Shown: in pieces, positions 11,401-23,367 of the stretch | Layout of the letters: every line of letters starts with the position of its first letter | How positions within the stretch are numbered: the stretch's first letter is position 1 | NCBI RefSeq assembly: GCF_018320785.1 | Contig: NC_054866.1 | Span: 38,479,000-38,542,999 of the forward strand | Length of the DNA: 64,000 bases | Direction of reading: 5' to 3' | Source: Cheilinus undulatus | Taxonomy: Eukaryota; Chordata; Actinopteri; Labriformes; Labridae | Notes under the pieces: generated by a model | Seen by the model: only the letters and a program-made list of their open reading frames with translations | Told to the model about the DNA's origin: nothing | Database searches by the model: none | Position numbers and translations under genes: made by a program

Positions 11401-14400
11401 TTTCTGTAGGGAATTAACAACTTGGACCCTGCAGCATCCAAAATAAAACTAGGATGTTTGAAAAAGCTGTGGTAAAAGTCCTTGCTCTGATCAACAGCAC
11501 TTGGGAAAACAAAGATGGAAATTTTCTTAGGGAAGCTAATAATTTTGACATCTGTAAATAATTGAGTCTAGGCCTGCGCTGTTTGAAAAATCTAACATTT
11601 ATTGTGAATTGAAGCTATGCTAATAAAAAAAAAAAACTGGCTGGCTGAAACCCCCAGTATTGCAGTTAGGAGAAAGAAACAGAATAACTTTGATCTGATA
11701 TGTAAAATTATGCCTCCTGAAGCCTAAAATGTTTTTGGTATGCTCCAGGTATTTAAAATGAATATTAATGATATATAGCAAACATATGGTTGAGAAAGGC
11801 AATATCTTTTTTGTTGAAAATGTACGTCGGAAATGACTACCATACGACCACGAACAAAAATCACTAAAATACTTCTGTTTGCTTCATTTGTTAAATACAT
11901 GCGTCTTACTGTCCAGCTGGGCCATATGTCGCCTTCTCTTGATTGCAGGTGTTTCTCTATAGCATTAGCAACTTCTGTTGCAGACAGGAGGCTGTTTGAA
12001 GAGGGTAGAATTGATCTCATGACCACATCTACCAGTGTAGTGTTGTTTATAGGAAGCAGTACATCTCTGGTCTGTTTAACCACCACAATCCTGAAGAGAC
12101 AGAAGGGCAAGAAGAAGATCGCAGCCTCATTTTATGATTATCAGAAACATCCACATGTGCATGCATAATCATACCTTTCCTCCCCCTTACTGCTGAATTC
12201 TGTGAGGACACTCCTCCACTCCAGCAGAGTCTGAAATGTAAATTTATGAGTTTGTGAAGTATCTGCTTACTGGAAACCAGAACATTACTGAAAGCTTGTT
12301 ACCTTTTCTGAGTATGTCGCATCTGTGTCACAGATTGCGAAGCCTGCCACACCCTGCTGCAACCAGAACCGGAGTCCGTGCTGTGGAAAAAGTAAGTTGA
12401 ACAACAGAAAGAAATGGCAGAAAGAAAAGTTGAATAGCATAGTATTTAAGCAGGTTATATCACGTGTTCTGTAGCTGAGTGGTTTGTCGACGATTTGTCT
12501 GTTACATCCTGAGGTCCAATGACATCCATGCCACAAAAGTCAAGCACCACTCTGAGACCTGAAGGACCAAAAAACTCATTATAAAAGAAGTCTGTCTCTG
12601 CAGCCAGTTTGACTCTGTAATGACTCTTTTACTCACCTGCTTTGTTGCTCTCTGTGATCAGATGCTGGATCTGAGGCAAAGTCCCCAACTTTTCATGAGA
12701 TGCCGTGAGGTTTACAGTAGCTGCCCCCTTATCAAACAGTCCGTCCAGGATAAGAGCACCTATACCCAAGACCCTGAGGTAGGGAATCTGCTCACACAGG
12801 GCTAGAGAGAAAAACAGTCTATAACATTTCTGTTGCTACTTTATTTGAATACCTCTTCGCTCTTTACCCAATCTATTCTTTTAAGGTAAGGATTAATGTT
12901 TTAAGTATTCCATCTTGTTTAATGTTTCTTTTGTGTGTAAGAGACACTCATACTTCAGTGAGGGCATTGCAGGATAAGTGCTAATACAAACAATGATTCA
13001 TGTAATCATTTATAGAGACAATCATATAATATAGCATGACATCTAGTTGACTAAATAACACAAGATGATCAAAAAGGTTTACTTCAGGATTAATGTATTC
13101 AGTCACTACAGGTTGGTCAAAGTTCAGCCTCTTATGCTTTATCATCACCCTTTTTTTTTTTACGCTTTTTATTTTCCTTCTTTCTTCTTTGTCTTCTGCT
13201 GATTTCCTACCATTACTGTTACCCTCATTTATTTAAGAAATGTCACCATAAGAAGAAATCAATTTGGTTTTAAAAAGTTCCACTTCATTTTTAATCAAAA
13301 TAGTAGTATTTGGCTTTTGGTAACTGGACCTCTCACGTCAGGACAATACCACTTTATCAATATTCTGTCCCACCCATTCTCATGACACACTTTAGTCTAA
13401 GGTCTTCTGTTCTTCTGCCAAGTTCTGCTGCTTGGTTTACCTCCATAAGGATACATGGTATGCAATATTCATTGAACAAATTAAAAGCCATTCTTCTCTT
13501 TTAAGTCTACTAAATCAGTTTTGTCTTAAACCTTTACAAAGACACCTGTTTGTATGAGATAGTGGACATTTGGTTTGATGAAATAGATGTGTGCAGCTCT
13601 CCTGGGCCATTCATGCAGTGTTCAGCCATAGAGTATTTACACAATCATAGAGCCTGATCTAGCTATGTCAAAGGTTAAGCTGTTGAGGTTGGTCTGATTA
13701 TTCCCATGCTGTGAGAACATGACTCTCTGATTACTTTCAGCGAGATTTCATTGGAAAAATGAAAACATCACCACTCATTAAAACAAAAACTCTTCAGGGT
13801 CTTGCTGTAAGCCAACTTTGCGTGTACAGATTTAACCCATTTAAGTCCACTGGCAACAATAGTTGCCAAAGTTTGTGCTTGTCATTTTCCCCTCCATGAA
13901 AACATTTTTAAATGATGTGCATGCTTTTTCTATCAAAGATATGTAAGTAGACACCTTGGGAAACAGTCTTAAGAAAATAAATAATGCTCCAACTCCATTT
14001 TATCAAGAGCATAACAACGCCAGCTCCCCGAAACAAAATATAATTTTCACAAAAATAATGTTTATGTGGTTGATTAACCTTGCAAAGCAGATGGATACGC
14101 CCGTTTCTGTGTCTTTCACTGACAAATCCATCTCGCCAAGCTCCTGTCTGAACTGTTTGGGCGCGGTTAGAAAGTGACAGGACCAATCAGCAATGAGGGG
14201 CAGTGAGGTGGAGTCGTGACGTAAGCAAGCAGCAACAAGAAACCGGTGCAGTTATGGCGGAAGAGATTAGCATGGATGCTGCTAAAGTGCCAGTTTTATC
14301 AGAACTTAACATTTCTCCGTTGAAGGAAGAACAAAGAACAGCAGTGAGTTGTTTTCTTTTAAAAACAACAAAAGTCGTGTACTGACATGTCTATAGTCGC

Positions 14401-17400
14401 CCTGGTTCGCGTCATGCAGTTCCCTATAGAGCTTAGTCCTCGGTAGGGCCACAGCTCTATAGCTGCTACGTCACGTGTTTTGTTGCTCTGATTGGCCTGT
14501 AAAGATGTGACAGACAGAACGTTCATCCAATCACACTCCAACTTTTTTTCAAAGGCCCTGACCTTTTCCAAATGCTGTGTATGAGTGGTTTCCCAGATGG
14601 ATGTGTGGAACACATCCATCTTGCGTGCCAGGTTAGTGGTTGATAACATCTACGTAATCATGAGTCTGTACACTAACAACAAGACTAGGTTTAAACATAG
14701 ATGGCTTACTGCAACTATCTGGGTTGCCTGTTGAAATGCTGGACAGGGGAGAGGAGTAGCTCTAACTTGACACGCAAGATTGACTGTTTGAAATATCCAT
14801 TGCATGAATACATTTTTTACATTCGTCTGGGAAAACTCCCATGGAAAGTGTTTGTGAAGGACAGGACTTTCAAAAAAATTCTCATAAGGTAACTGGAGGA
14901 CCGTTCTGTCACATTCATGATGGGCCAATCAGATTGACAAGAAAAAATGACGTTGTACATATGCGATGACAGTTACTGCTGCCATGACTGTCAATGGCTG
15001 AGCTTCTTGGTGAATAAAATTAATGCCAAGGCCCATCAGGAGACATGCAAAAATGCCTTCTATGCTAAGATAAGCTTTCTGTGTGGCTCTTTGCTCTTGT
15101 TTTATGAAGAAATGTGGTCCAGTTCCAATTAAACTGCCACTTTCCTACAGCTACATCTGAGCTAACAGCTACTGCGGCAGCAGCCAGTGGATACACCAGC
15201 AAACCCCACCCGTAACGATGGGATATGGATACAACCACTCACACAACAACTAACCCCTTCCCCCTGTAACTCTCACAAACTGATGCCAAAGCAAAAAAGC
15301 AAAACATCTTTCCTATCATGGAAAGATTTCAGTGTTGTTTTATTCTTTATTTCATGCAGGAACATGGTCTAGTTCTGCTAAAACTAATGCTATACTAGAG
15401 CTGTATCTGAGTAAATCACTGCAGTGTAGGCAGCAGTTGAAAATGGCTTTCAGTACAACTAAACCCCGCCCATAGTTTCTGCCTTGTTTTCCTTAATTAA
15501 CCCTGATTGGCCCGAACAGTGTTCTTTCTGGTACAAACCTTGTGGATTGGAGCTTTTCATGATGGATTTGCCTGATGAAAGACATGGAGTCTGGCAAATC
15601 TATCTGCTTTGCAAGGTCAGAGTAGCTCCACTTTCTCCCAAAATAAGGTATCCATAGCGCTATAGACAGCAGAGGTCCACTATGCTCCATGAACCACCAT
15701 TAGATATCACTACTCCTCCGCTGGCACAACTCTGTACAGCTCAGAAAGCATAGTCACTTACTCAAATACCCAGCCAGTTATTTAGGCAGGCAGACAGTCG
15801 CATACAGATCCATGTGTAGTGCTGACCCCAGCGGTCAGCCAAAAAGTTAGCTGACTGACATTTTTAGTCACAGTTTTAATCAACAAAATTAACACCGATC
15901 GTTATCATTTTTTTAAATAATATATAAAAAGTGACAGCACCAAGCCTGTAGCCAGTGAGGTTTGGAGGAATTGAGAGACCCACCTCTCTTGGCCAATGTA
16001 ACAGAATTTAGACCGTTTTTTTTCTAATGTGTCCCCTTTAAAAAAAAAAAAAAAGAACAAAATTATGTTCAGGACTTGCCTATGTAACAATGTACAGCAA
16101 AGATGCAAGACAAAAACTGCATAAAGGCCCACATTTTTAGTGATGCACGATATTATCGTGGTGACATTGGTATTGGCAGATATTGCTTAAAAAAGTGAAT
16201 TATCTGCATCAGCAGACATGAACATTTCTGAAGACATCTACAACATATTTTGGCTACAAAAACCTGGCTATATCAGCTGTAAATATTGGCTGAAAAAACA
16301 AAGAAGTTAGTGGAGTTTGAGGCTGGACCAAGTTTTTCTTCATTCATCGTCATTCCATCCACTTTAAAGTGAGTTTAAAGACTTAAGTTTTAGATCTGAA
16401 GTGCTTTTTAAATACCGGTAAAGGAAAAAATTAATATGTAAATACTGGCATATTGGATATAGGCAAAAATCCAATATTATGAATCCCTGCTTTTATTGGA
16501 ATAAAAAGAACCCCTTCCACCGGGCTGACTACAAGTCAGAACAACATCATTAAATCACAGATCACCATAAATAAGACAGATAAGAGTAAAGCAAACGCTG
16601 AATAAACGACCAAACCATAAAACCACGGACATACACATAGGGTTATCAAATGGGGTTTTAAAATCTCCAATGATTTCTAAGTTATTTTTAGCTTTGTGTC
16701 CATGCAATAATTGGATTTGATGATAGTTTCTATTTTGAATTATTTTTGTTTCCTTTGCATTTGTGAACAAAATATCTGTCATTATTATTATTTACTAATC
16801 CAAGAAGATTTTTTCCAAAGGTAATTTATTGATAATGACTAAAAGACGTGTTATATGATTGGCTGCTGTATGTATGCATATATATACATGAACATATAAA
16901 CGTTAAAATATTATACAGACGATATTTTTTCGGATTTAAAAGTATTACCTGTTGTCAAGAATACAAGAGGAACACTCTTTTGTCCTGGCGTGTTGGTGGG
17001 GGGGTTTGGAGCTAGAGCAAAAACACCCTCTATAAAGTATTATCCGATATTTTCTCACCATTGATGCCCTCCGACCTGTCGGCCTGCTTGTCCATGAACA
17101 GGTCTGGCTGCAGCTGATAAAACAGGGACTTCTGCCACCACTTGAGCTCAGTAGCGACCGGCCTTGGGCTCAATACTATTATTGCAATGGCGGTGGCTAG
17201 CATGGCAACCCAGGACATCCAGAACAGCAGCACCAGGTAACAACGGACCTTCCTCCACCCAGGACCTCCCGCGGCCGCCTCCAACTCCTCCTTGGACATG
17301 GGCACCCACCTTTGGACCGGCTCTGATGCTGGTTCCGGGATGAGCAACGGGGCTGACTCCGAATCCCCCACAGCGACTGCCAGCCCGGGGCCGGGCACGC

Positions 17401-17434
17401 TGCCGTACCCGGGGTCTCCAGCGTTCAGCGGCAT
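8431..17434 (-). CDS. slc3a2: 4F2 heavy chain-like protein (SLC3A2 family), complete, ten exons
   Basis: Coding exons, minus strand: 17434-17059, 12801-12637, 12558-12464, 12380-12303, 12230-12175, 12090-11910, 9154-9047, 8968-8909 and 8823-8431 (nine blocks), all with GT-AG borders and consistent phase, about 503 aa. If one more small block exists it was not found; no gap in homology demands it. The protein is a type II membrane glycoprotein that chaperones amino-acid exchangers (SLC7 light chains) to the plasma membrane. A cytosolic N-terminus carries MSKEELEAAAGGPGW, then one TM helix (residues about 70-90, LVLLFWMSWVAMLATAIAII), WW, and a glucosidase-like ectodomain (LRVLGIGALILDGL, GLRFWLQQGVAGF, LMMTLPGSPVVQYDED). 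Sequons include NLT, NHS, NTT, NMS, NAS and NLS. The residue aligned with human Cys109 is proline (LSPRPVATEL). Length is near human isoform c (529). The a/b paralog cannot be assigned. Confidence 0.9.
9600..9965. repeat. Remnant of hAT-like MITE (family of 43624-43961)
   Basis: Shares aaagacctttgtat, tcatggttttagt and cagacaaagcctc in the same order with the element at 43624-43961, but neither end is recognisable. It lies in the large slc3a2 intron between the exons at 11910 and 9154. Confidence 0.5.
10350..11560 (-). mobile_element. Tc1-like DNA transposon, degenerate, in slc3a2 intron
   Basis: Minus-strand frame 11026-10784 encodes a transposase middle region with SGIVVSKKTITRALHRNG (helix-turn-helix end) and TFWKHVLWSDETKLELFG, where the D of WSDE is the first catalytic acidic residue of the DDE triad. 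The C-terminal part continues to about 10390 but is broken by stops and frameshifts. Ends are only approximate. It is not capable of transposition as read. Confidence 0.85.
14070..15630. repeat. Four-arm inverted-repeat cluster of one MITE-like family
   Basis: Four related arms alternate in orientation: A 14070-14198 (plus), B 14486-14640 (minus), C 14755-14940 (plus), D 15498-15630 (minus). A opens with ccttgcaaagcagatgga, and D contains the inverse atctgctttgcaaggtc. B contains cttgcgtgccaggtta, and C holds the inverse taacttgacacgcaag. Each arm ends in a CCAATCA/TGATTGG block preceded by a GTGACA or TTCTGTC word. A-D and B-C can be read as nested terminal inverted repeats of one transposon with internal duplication. 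The family name is not known to me. Confidence 0.7.
14254..14343 (+). pseudogene. Orphan exon resembling a RecQ-like helicase N-terminus
   Basis: A 30-codon stretch starts at ATG and ends exactly at a donor-like GTGAGT. The residues VLSELNISPLKEEQRTA resemble motif 0 of RecQ helicases (hydrophobic-x-x-L-K/R-x-x-Q) and the RecQ-like proteins encoded by some repeated fish elements. No Walker A (GKS/T) or later helicase motif follows on the plus strand within the intron, so it is at most a captured or decayed first exon. It sits between arms A and B of the inverted-repeat cluster and is opposite in strand to the host gene slc3a2. Assignment is tentative. Confidence 0.4.
16140..16495. repeat. Palindromic GATATT-rich MITE-like element
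   Basis: The left part (gcacgatattatcg, ttggtattggcagatattg) and right part (actggcatattggatatagg, ccaatattatgaatcc) are imperfect inverses. Related fragments occur near 25600-25675, 41620-41700 and 47700-47765. No protein is encoded. Confidence 0.45.
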
Positions 17435-18625
17435 CCTGCCCGGCTACAGGTGGGTTGAATAAGGAGAGATGGTTAACGTTTGGTTAGCACGCACGTTAAA
17501 AATGGGATTTTTAGCCGTTAGCTAGCGGCCACTGGGTGGAAGTTTCTAGGCTGTTTGGGGAGAGTTTTTGGTCATAAATGACAGAGGAAAACGCGAGGAA
17601 GAAGACACCTTTTTCACTGTGCACTTTGCGAAAAAAGGTCGAAGTTTTGAGAACTAAAAGTCAAAATGTCCTCAAAACGCCCAGAAAAAGCATTGAGGTA
17701 AACAGTCGAAATGTGATGTAAAATAGCCTAACTCCTAAAACGAGTTTTAAGATGTTCTCGACTTTCTATCGACATTTTAATTTGTTGTTTTCATTTAAGT
17801 GCATAATGATAACAACAAAGTTCAGTCCTGAACTCGGTAACTCAATTAACATACCGTTTTAACTGTCTCCTTAGCCGTCTCTTCTTCCATGTTAAAAAGC
17901 ACAGGACTACAGCCAATTACACCGCAGGAGTTCACTTTATTTACGCTAAAACGCGGAGAAATTCGGCGTTAAGGACCACCATGGCATACAGTCAACCTTC
18001 CCTGTAACAGACTGCAGGTTTCACACAGGTGTTTCAGCTAATTAATTAACTGCGTCGACACACTGAGGGCAATATGGCACAATGGCCATCTCTGGTAAGC
18101 CCCCAAACATCTGTAGAACTACAGTCACTGATAATGTTTGGATGCAACTGATTTTTGGGTGATTTGGACACAATTATGACTTATTTTATCCATCAAAGAG
18201 AAGGCTAAAGTACGGATGGACAAGGCTACCTTTACGGGGGGATTAAAGTTTCCTGGGGCCCAGCCAAACAGGGGGCCCATGGAGGTCAGCAAAATCATGG
18301 CCCACTGTAAAATTAAGCTGTGGTAACCGTGTTTTATTTTTAATCTGAACAATAACCACTACTATCAAACAACAAAAAGTAAAAATGCATTTTATTAATT
18401 TAAGCTGTATTATATTCAAGACTTTCTCAAAATGTAGACATCTTTTTTAAAAATATAAATAGCTCTTTAATGGTAATATTAACAATGTGGATGGGCACAC
18501 TCATGTAAACACTTAGGGAAGTAATGTCAGACAACACAGCTAAGGCAGTATGTGCAGAACTATCAGGATGCCAGAAAATAAAGTAGAGGAAATGGAGAAA
18601 ACTATAATATAATAGTATTGAATGA

Positions 18626-19045
18626 ATGTTAAAGGAAAAAGTAACGTGGCATAAGTGGCTTAAAAGTGGCAAAAAGAAGTTGCATAAATTGATGAAAAGC
18701 ATTGATATCAAGTGGCAAATAAGAGTTGGGAAACAAAAATGGCTTGATAGTGGCAACTGGGTGAAAAGCAGCAAAAAATGGTTAGAAGTTTTAAAAAAGT
18801 GGCAAAATAAAGTAAAAGTGTCCAATAAGGGCAAAAAGCTAAAAAAAAAAAAAAAGGTTAGAGTGGAAAGGAAAGATGTGGGAGATTAGTCTAAAGCAGC
18901 AAAAATGGGTTTAAAGTGGCAAATATGGGTTTAAAAACAGGGAAAATTGGTTAAAAGTAGAAAAATGGCAAATAAGGGTTAAAAGTGTCTACAAGAAGTA
19001 GCTAAAATTTGTAAAAAAGTTGTGAATCAAGTTAAAAGAAACACA
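18626..19045. repeat. Degenerate minisatellite, AAAAGTGGCAAA-type unit
   Basis: About twenty imperfect copies of a roughly 18-24 base unit around aaagtggcaaaaatggg, with an A15 tract near 18840. An 87-codon open frame at 18626-18889 is lysine- and tryptophan-rich only because of the repeat and is not a gene. Confidence 0.7.
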
Positions 19046-19469
19046 AATGAAGAATTTTAACATCATTCAGAACCCAATAATAGCTTCATGCACTTATTTA
19101 GCTCCAAAATAAGTTACTGCTAGCCAGGACGTTAGAACCAATGCTACTGATCCAACATGCATGCATTGATATCATCAGCAAATCACAACTGGGGAGGGTC
19201 CATTCACTGGGTTTTTCAGGGGCCCAGCCAACTCAAAATCTCATTCAAAAATCCTTTGGCTGGCAAAAAACTGGAATCTTAGTGCTCTTCTGTTGTCACG
19301 TTGTCAATTTTCAATAGATTCTGCTAACAAAGAGGAAAAAAATCTATTTATTAGAGACAAAGTCTGGATTATCCTCTTAGTACTTAAGCTTTTGTTTGGA
19401 ATGCACCTTAGTTTCATAATTTGGGTTTAGTAGGACCTAATAAACATCAGCCTTGTCTTTGAACAGGGA

Positions 19470-20135
19470 CTTCTCAGAAATTTTCAAAATCCACACAAAT
19501 TGTCTAAATTTGCACAGAAATAACTTTAAATGTCAGTAAAAATTGTCTAACATATTTTTGAAATATCCCATAAAAGTGTCCCAAAATGTATTCAGACATT
19601 CCCAAAATGTTTCAGCGAAACTTTATCCTAAAGCCAAAACAATTCATATAAAAATTCCCAGAGAGTTATATTAAAATTTCCAGAAAAATTCCAAGCAACT
19701 TTCCCCTAACAATTCTCGGCATATTCCCAAACATTTGCAAATACAGTCCCCCAAATTACAGAAAAGTCACCCAAATTAACCAAACATTCAAACAAAATCC
19801 CTTAAATTTCCATAAAAATCTTTAAAATTTCAAAGGACAACCCCTATTGCCAATCTAGTTCCCAAAATGTCCAAATACATTTCTCAAGTTTCCATGAAAA
19901 TGCCTGAAAACTCCTAAACAAATTTCTCTTAACATCCTAACAAATTTCCCAAATTCCCATGAAAATACCAAAATAAATTCAAAAGCAAATTTCCCCCAAA
20001 CTTCCAATGAAACTCAACAAAATGAACACACAGATCCCTTTAATTTAAATGAAAATACTCAATATTTCCAACCAAATTGCCCAAAATATCCAACAAGTAA
20101 ATTTTCATTTTTAGCAAAATTACCTAAACTTTGAT
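19470..20135. repeat. Degenerate minisatellite, CCCAAATTTCCATAAAAAT-type unit
   Basis: More than thirty imperfect copies of an AT-rich unit built from CCCAAA, AATTTCC and ATGAAAAT words; no open frame of note. It lies 430 bases from the previous minisatellite and has a different unit. Confidence 0.7.
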
Positions 20136-21130
20136 GAACATTTCAGACATTATCTCAACAATCCTAATTACATTACTGTGTTATAGAAAAGCCGAGATGC
20201 ACCGTCCTCATATGTACATGCAGGGTCTGGGTAGGTTGTAGTTATTTTTATAGTTAATCTGAAACAACACTGACATTTCACTGAGTCCATTTTTGAATTT
20301 GACATTTTATAGATAGAAGTCTAACCTGACAGTATCTGCCCAAAGGGCCACGACTTGGCCACTGCACAACCAAGAACAGCTAAGCTCACCAGTATGACTT
20401 CCTGTCTGAGAGAAACCAGAGCACCCAGAGGACACTCAAAATGCCACCCAAACCCAGTCTTTACTCACTGCAGTCTGATGTTTCTTGGCTTTTCCTCTGG
20501 TCCTTTTCTTCTTTTCCTTCTTCTTTGTTCCTTTTTCTTTGTCAACAAGTGACCAAAGCTGAACTGTGCTGAACTGACCTGTTGTGTATTTTAGAGGGAT
20601 CTGAAGGGAGAGAGGTGTTTCGGCGTTTCGTCCAGCTGAAGCTCTGCACAGTCAATTAATACAGAGGTGCCGAGTCTCACCACACCCTCACAGCACATTC
20701 TGAAAAACCCATGACTGCTGAAGAGAGCCATCTAAAGTCATTTGTGATGGAGTCACATTAGATAAAACTGTGGCTACCCTCCATGTATTTTTGGTCAAAT
20801 TTACATTGTACTTAGGCTACTTGGAGAATAGTCTTATGTTTAAACAGCTTTTTAAAATTTATTTCCTTTTTAGTTTTTAGTCTGTGTGCTCTCACATTGT
20901 CAAGGTTTGTGCTGCCTCGACACTTTCTGGTACCATGTTTTTTAGAATGGTTACATTCTTTTTTATTAAATGATCCATTGTATTAAGAAAGTGCCAAAGC
21001 TTTGCAAAACACTCAATATCTTTATTTGTCTGGTATTGTTGCTATGGCATCGAAACAGATTGTTAGATTCTTACTGGAAGTTTAAATTCTGTTTCAGAGT
21101 TAGAATACTGGTGTTGTGGGTGCTTTGGGT

Positions 21131-21300
21131 GCTGGTTCAGCTCAGTGGGTGGAGCAGATCTCCAAATACAGAGGCTATAGTCCTGAATGCCATGGTTGTG
21201 GGATCAGTTCTTGGTCTCTGCACTGTTTGGGGCATCTCTTCCCCACTTCCTCTGTCCTCATGTTTTCTGGCTCTCTTCAGCTGTCCTACTTAAAGAAGTT
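21131..21300 (+). mobile_element. tRNA-derived SINE
   Basis: The 5' part has a pol III A-box-like ggttcagctcagtgggtgga and, about 45 bases later, a B-box-like ggttgtgggatcagttc. A tRNA-unrelated body follows (ctctcttcagctgtcctact). No functional tRNA fold is expected because anticodon-region pairing is lost. Right end approximate. Confidence 0.65.
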
Positions 21301-23367
21301 GATTTTGATGCATTATTAGTTTTTGTTTAGTCTTCAAACAGAATTTCTAATCAGTTAATTACAAATCATGAACAAAATTTTGAAAGAAAATTTCAACAAT
21401 GCTTATATATTTCATGAAAAATGCTGCATTGCACTGTCAAAATGTTTGATTTATTTCCATTAATTAATCGCAGGTGAAAAATGAGATTAAAAATGTATGC
21501 TGATAAATCTCTCCCACTCTAACACGGTCATACTAGCAGCAAAAGTACCTTTGTAACCTTGAGAGCACGTTTCTGTGCCCTCAATTTTTATAGTGCAATG
21601 GACAAAATCCATATCCCACTGATTAACACCATCCTAGATTGACTAGTCTGTCCTCACCCTCCAAGTCAAGAAAAAGTTTTAATCCCATTCAGAAACAGGT
21701 CCTTTCTGATTGTTTTGTTACTATTATTATTGAATCTACCAGAAATGCAGTATTTCTCAAATTATTGACATATGCAAAGAATTGCAATGAATTGATTACA
21801 AAGCCTATAATTAATTAGATGATTTTTTTAAAATCAACTGACCACTGATTTCTGATCATTGGTGGATCACAATTTATGAATGAAAAGGAGACGGGCCAAA
21901 AAAAAACTACACTTCAGACCCCTTTTCCCTGTAATAATGTGTCGATTTTTGCCAATTCTCCAGAGATCTTGTGGAGTTACCTCATTATAATAGAAAACAA
22001 CAGCTCTTTATCCCATTAAAAAGGAGATAAATGAGGTGACATGTTGAGAAAATATCTAATTTTGCCTAATATATCTCTAAGACAGGGTAAAATAAATCAT
22101 GTGTGTCCACTTATGGTCTCAGTACTTCATAGGTTTTTGCCACCATTTTTTTTTCCAGGTAAATTGTGAGTCCTGACCCACCAGTTTAGAACCACTACTT
22201 TGGAGGTTTATCTTGTTAGTTGTATAACTACACAAATCCCCTGACAGTCGTACGTCAGTAGTCAGTATGTAGAATGTTGGTGTTGTTTGTAGTGTCAATA
22301 AAATTTTGACCGGGGTGACTTTAGATTTTTTTTCATGTTAGCTGTAATTAACTTATGCTTAGTTTAGACCGGGTTTCCTGTTTTTCCACACTTGATGCCT
22401 GAATTTAAATGTGCATTGAAAAACTGAAATTAGGGGCCCGTGAATATTCCCAAAAATAATACCTGAGATTTAATCAACAAATTACGAATGGAACTCTAAC
22501 TTCTTTGAAAAGTATCCGTTCGTTTCTGGGATGGAAAGTGTTCCAAATTTAAAACAACTTTTGATAGTTTTAAACATGTATTCTCAGAATAATCTTCACT
22601 ATCAGTGAGCTAAATCTATCCACACTAATCTGTTTCCTAAAACAGTACAACTCTAAAATAACACTGTGACATCACTCATGGCACATCCACTCTAAAGTCC
22701 CAGGAAGGTCCAGGTTTAATGAGCTATGTGTGCTAATTCCTGGGAACATCTCATCCTCTTTCTGAGTACAGACCCTCTCTCTCCCTCCCCCTTTCCTGCA
22801 GCTTTCATTCCTGCTTCCTTTATCCTTTCTTTTCTCTCCCTCTGGCTTTCTTCCTTTAACTGTATGTCAAAATTCTTGGTCTAACAAGTCAGTGCCATCC
22901 ATGCCACCTTTGCTACCTGACAGCGTTGTGCAAAGTAATTATTTGCTGAAGGATACCGCATACTACGTTCCCTCATGAGAGGCTCTGATAGGCATGAAGC
23001 TCACGTGTGAAAACATAAATCTAATCTCCTTTTTCTCCTTAGAGTGGAAACATTATTAATGTGTGAGATTACATTCTCATGAGTCAGTGTCTGATTATTT
23101 TTTTCTGCAAGCACAGATTAGATACTGTGATAAAACTGATGTAAATTTGTCTGCCTCATACACCTTTAATGTGCAGACAATGACTTAGTGTCCTGAAGCT
23201 ATGTATCATTAAATATTATTAAAGCTCTTGAGAAGGGTTTTTCACTTGGTTTAAAGCAGACTATAATTGATATTAATGCTTTTTATAGCTACATGTAGAT
23301 GAGCTTCAAAAGAAAACATGACCATTAGCATAAAAATGATTATTATCACTATATGTTTATTTGGTAC

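Larger units (their letters stand above)
12802..17058. other. First intron of slc3a2 (minus strand)
   Basis: A 4.26 kb intron between coding exon 1 and exon 2. It holds a four-arm inverted-repeat cluster (14070-15630), an orphan RecQ-like exon (14254-14343), a MITE-like palindromic stretch at about 16140-16495 (GATATT-rich ends) and A/T homopolymers. Nothing recognisable lies in 12900-13950. Confidence 0.7.

Noticed and set aside
18427-18889. Open frames on both strands near 18.4-18.9 kb
   Set aside because: Created by the AAAGTGGCAAA minisatellite and A-rich DNA.
21131-21205. Possible tRNA gene
   Set aside because: A- and B-box-like words are present, but the sequence is diverged and followed by a SINE body; it will not form a full cloverleaf.
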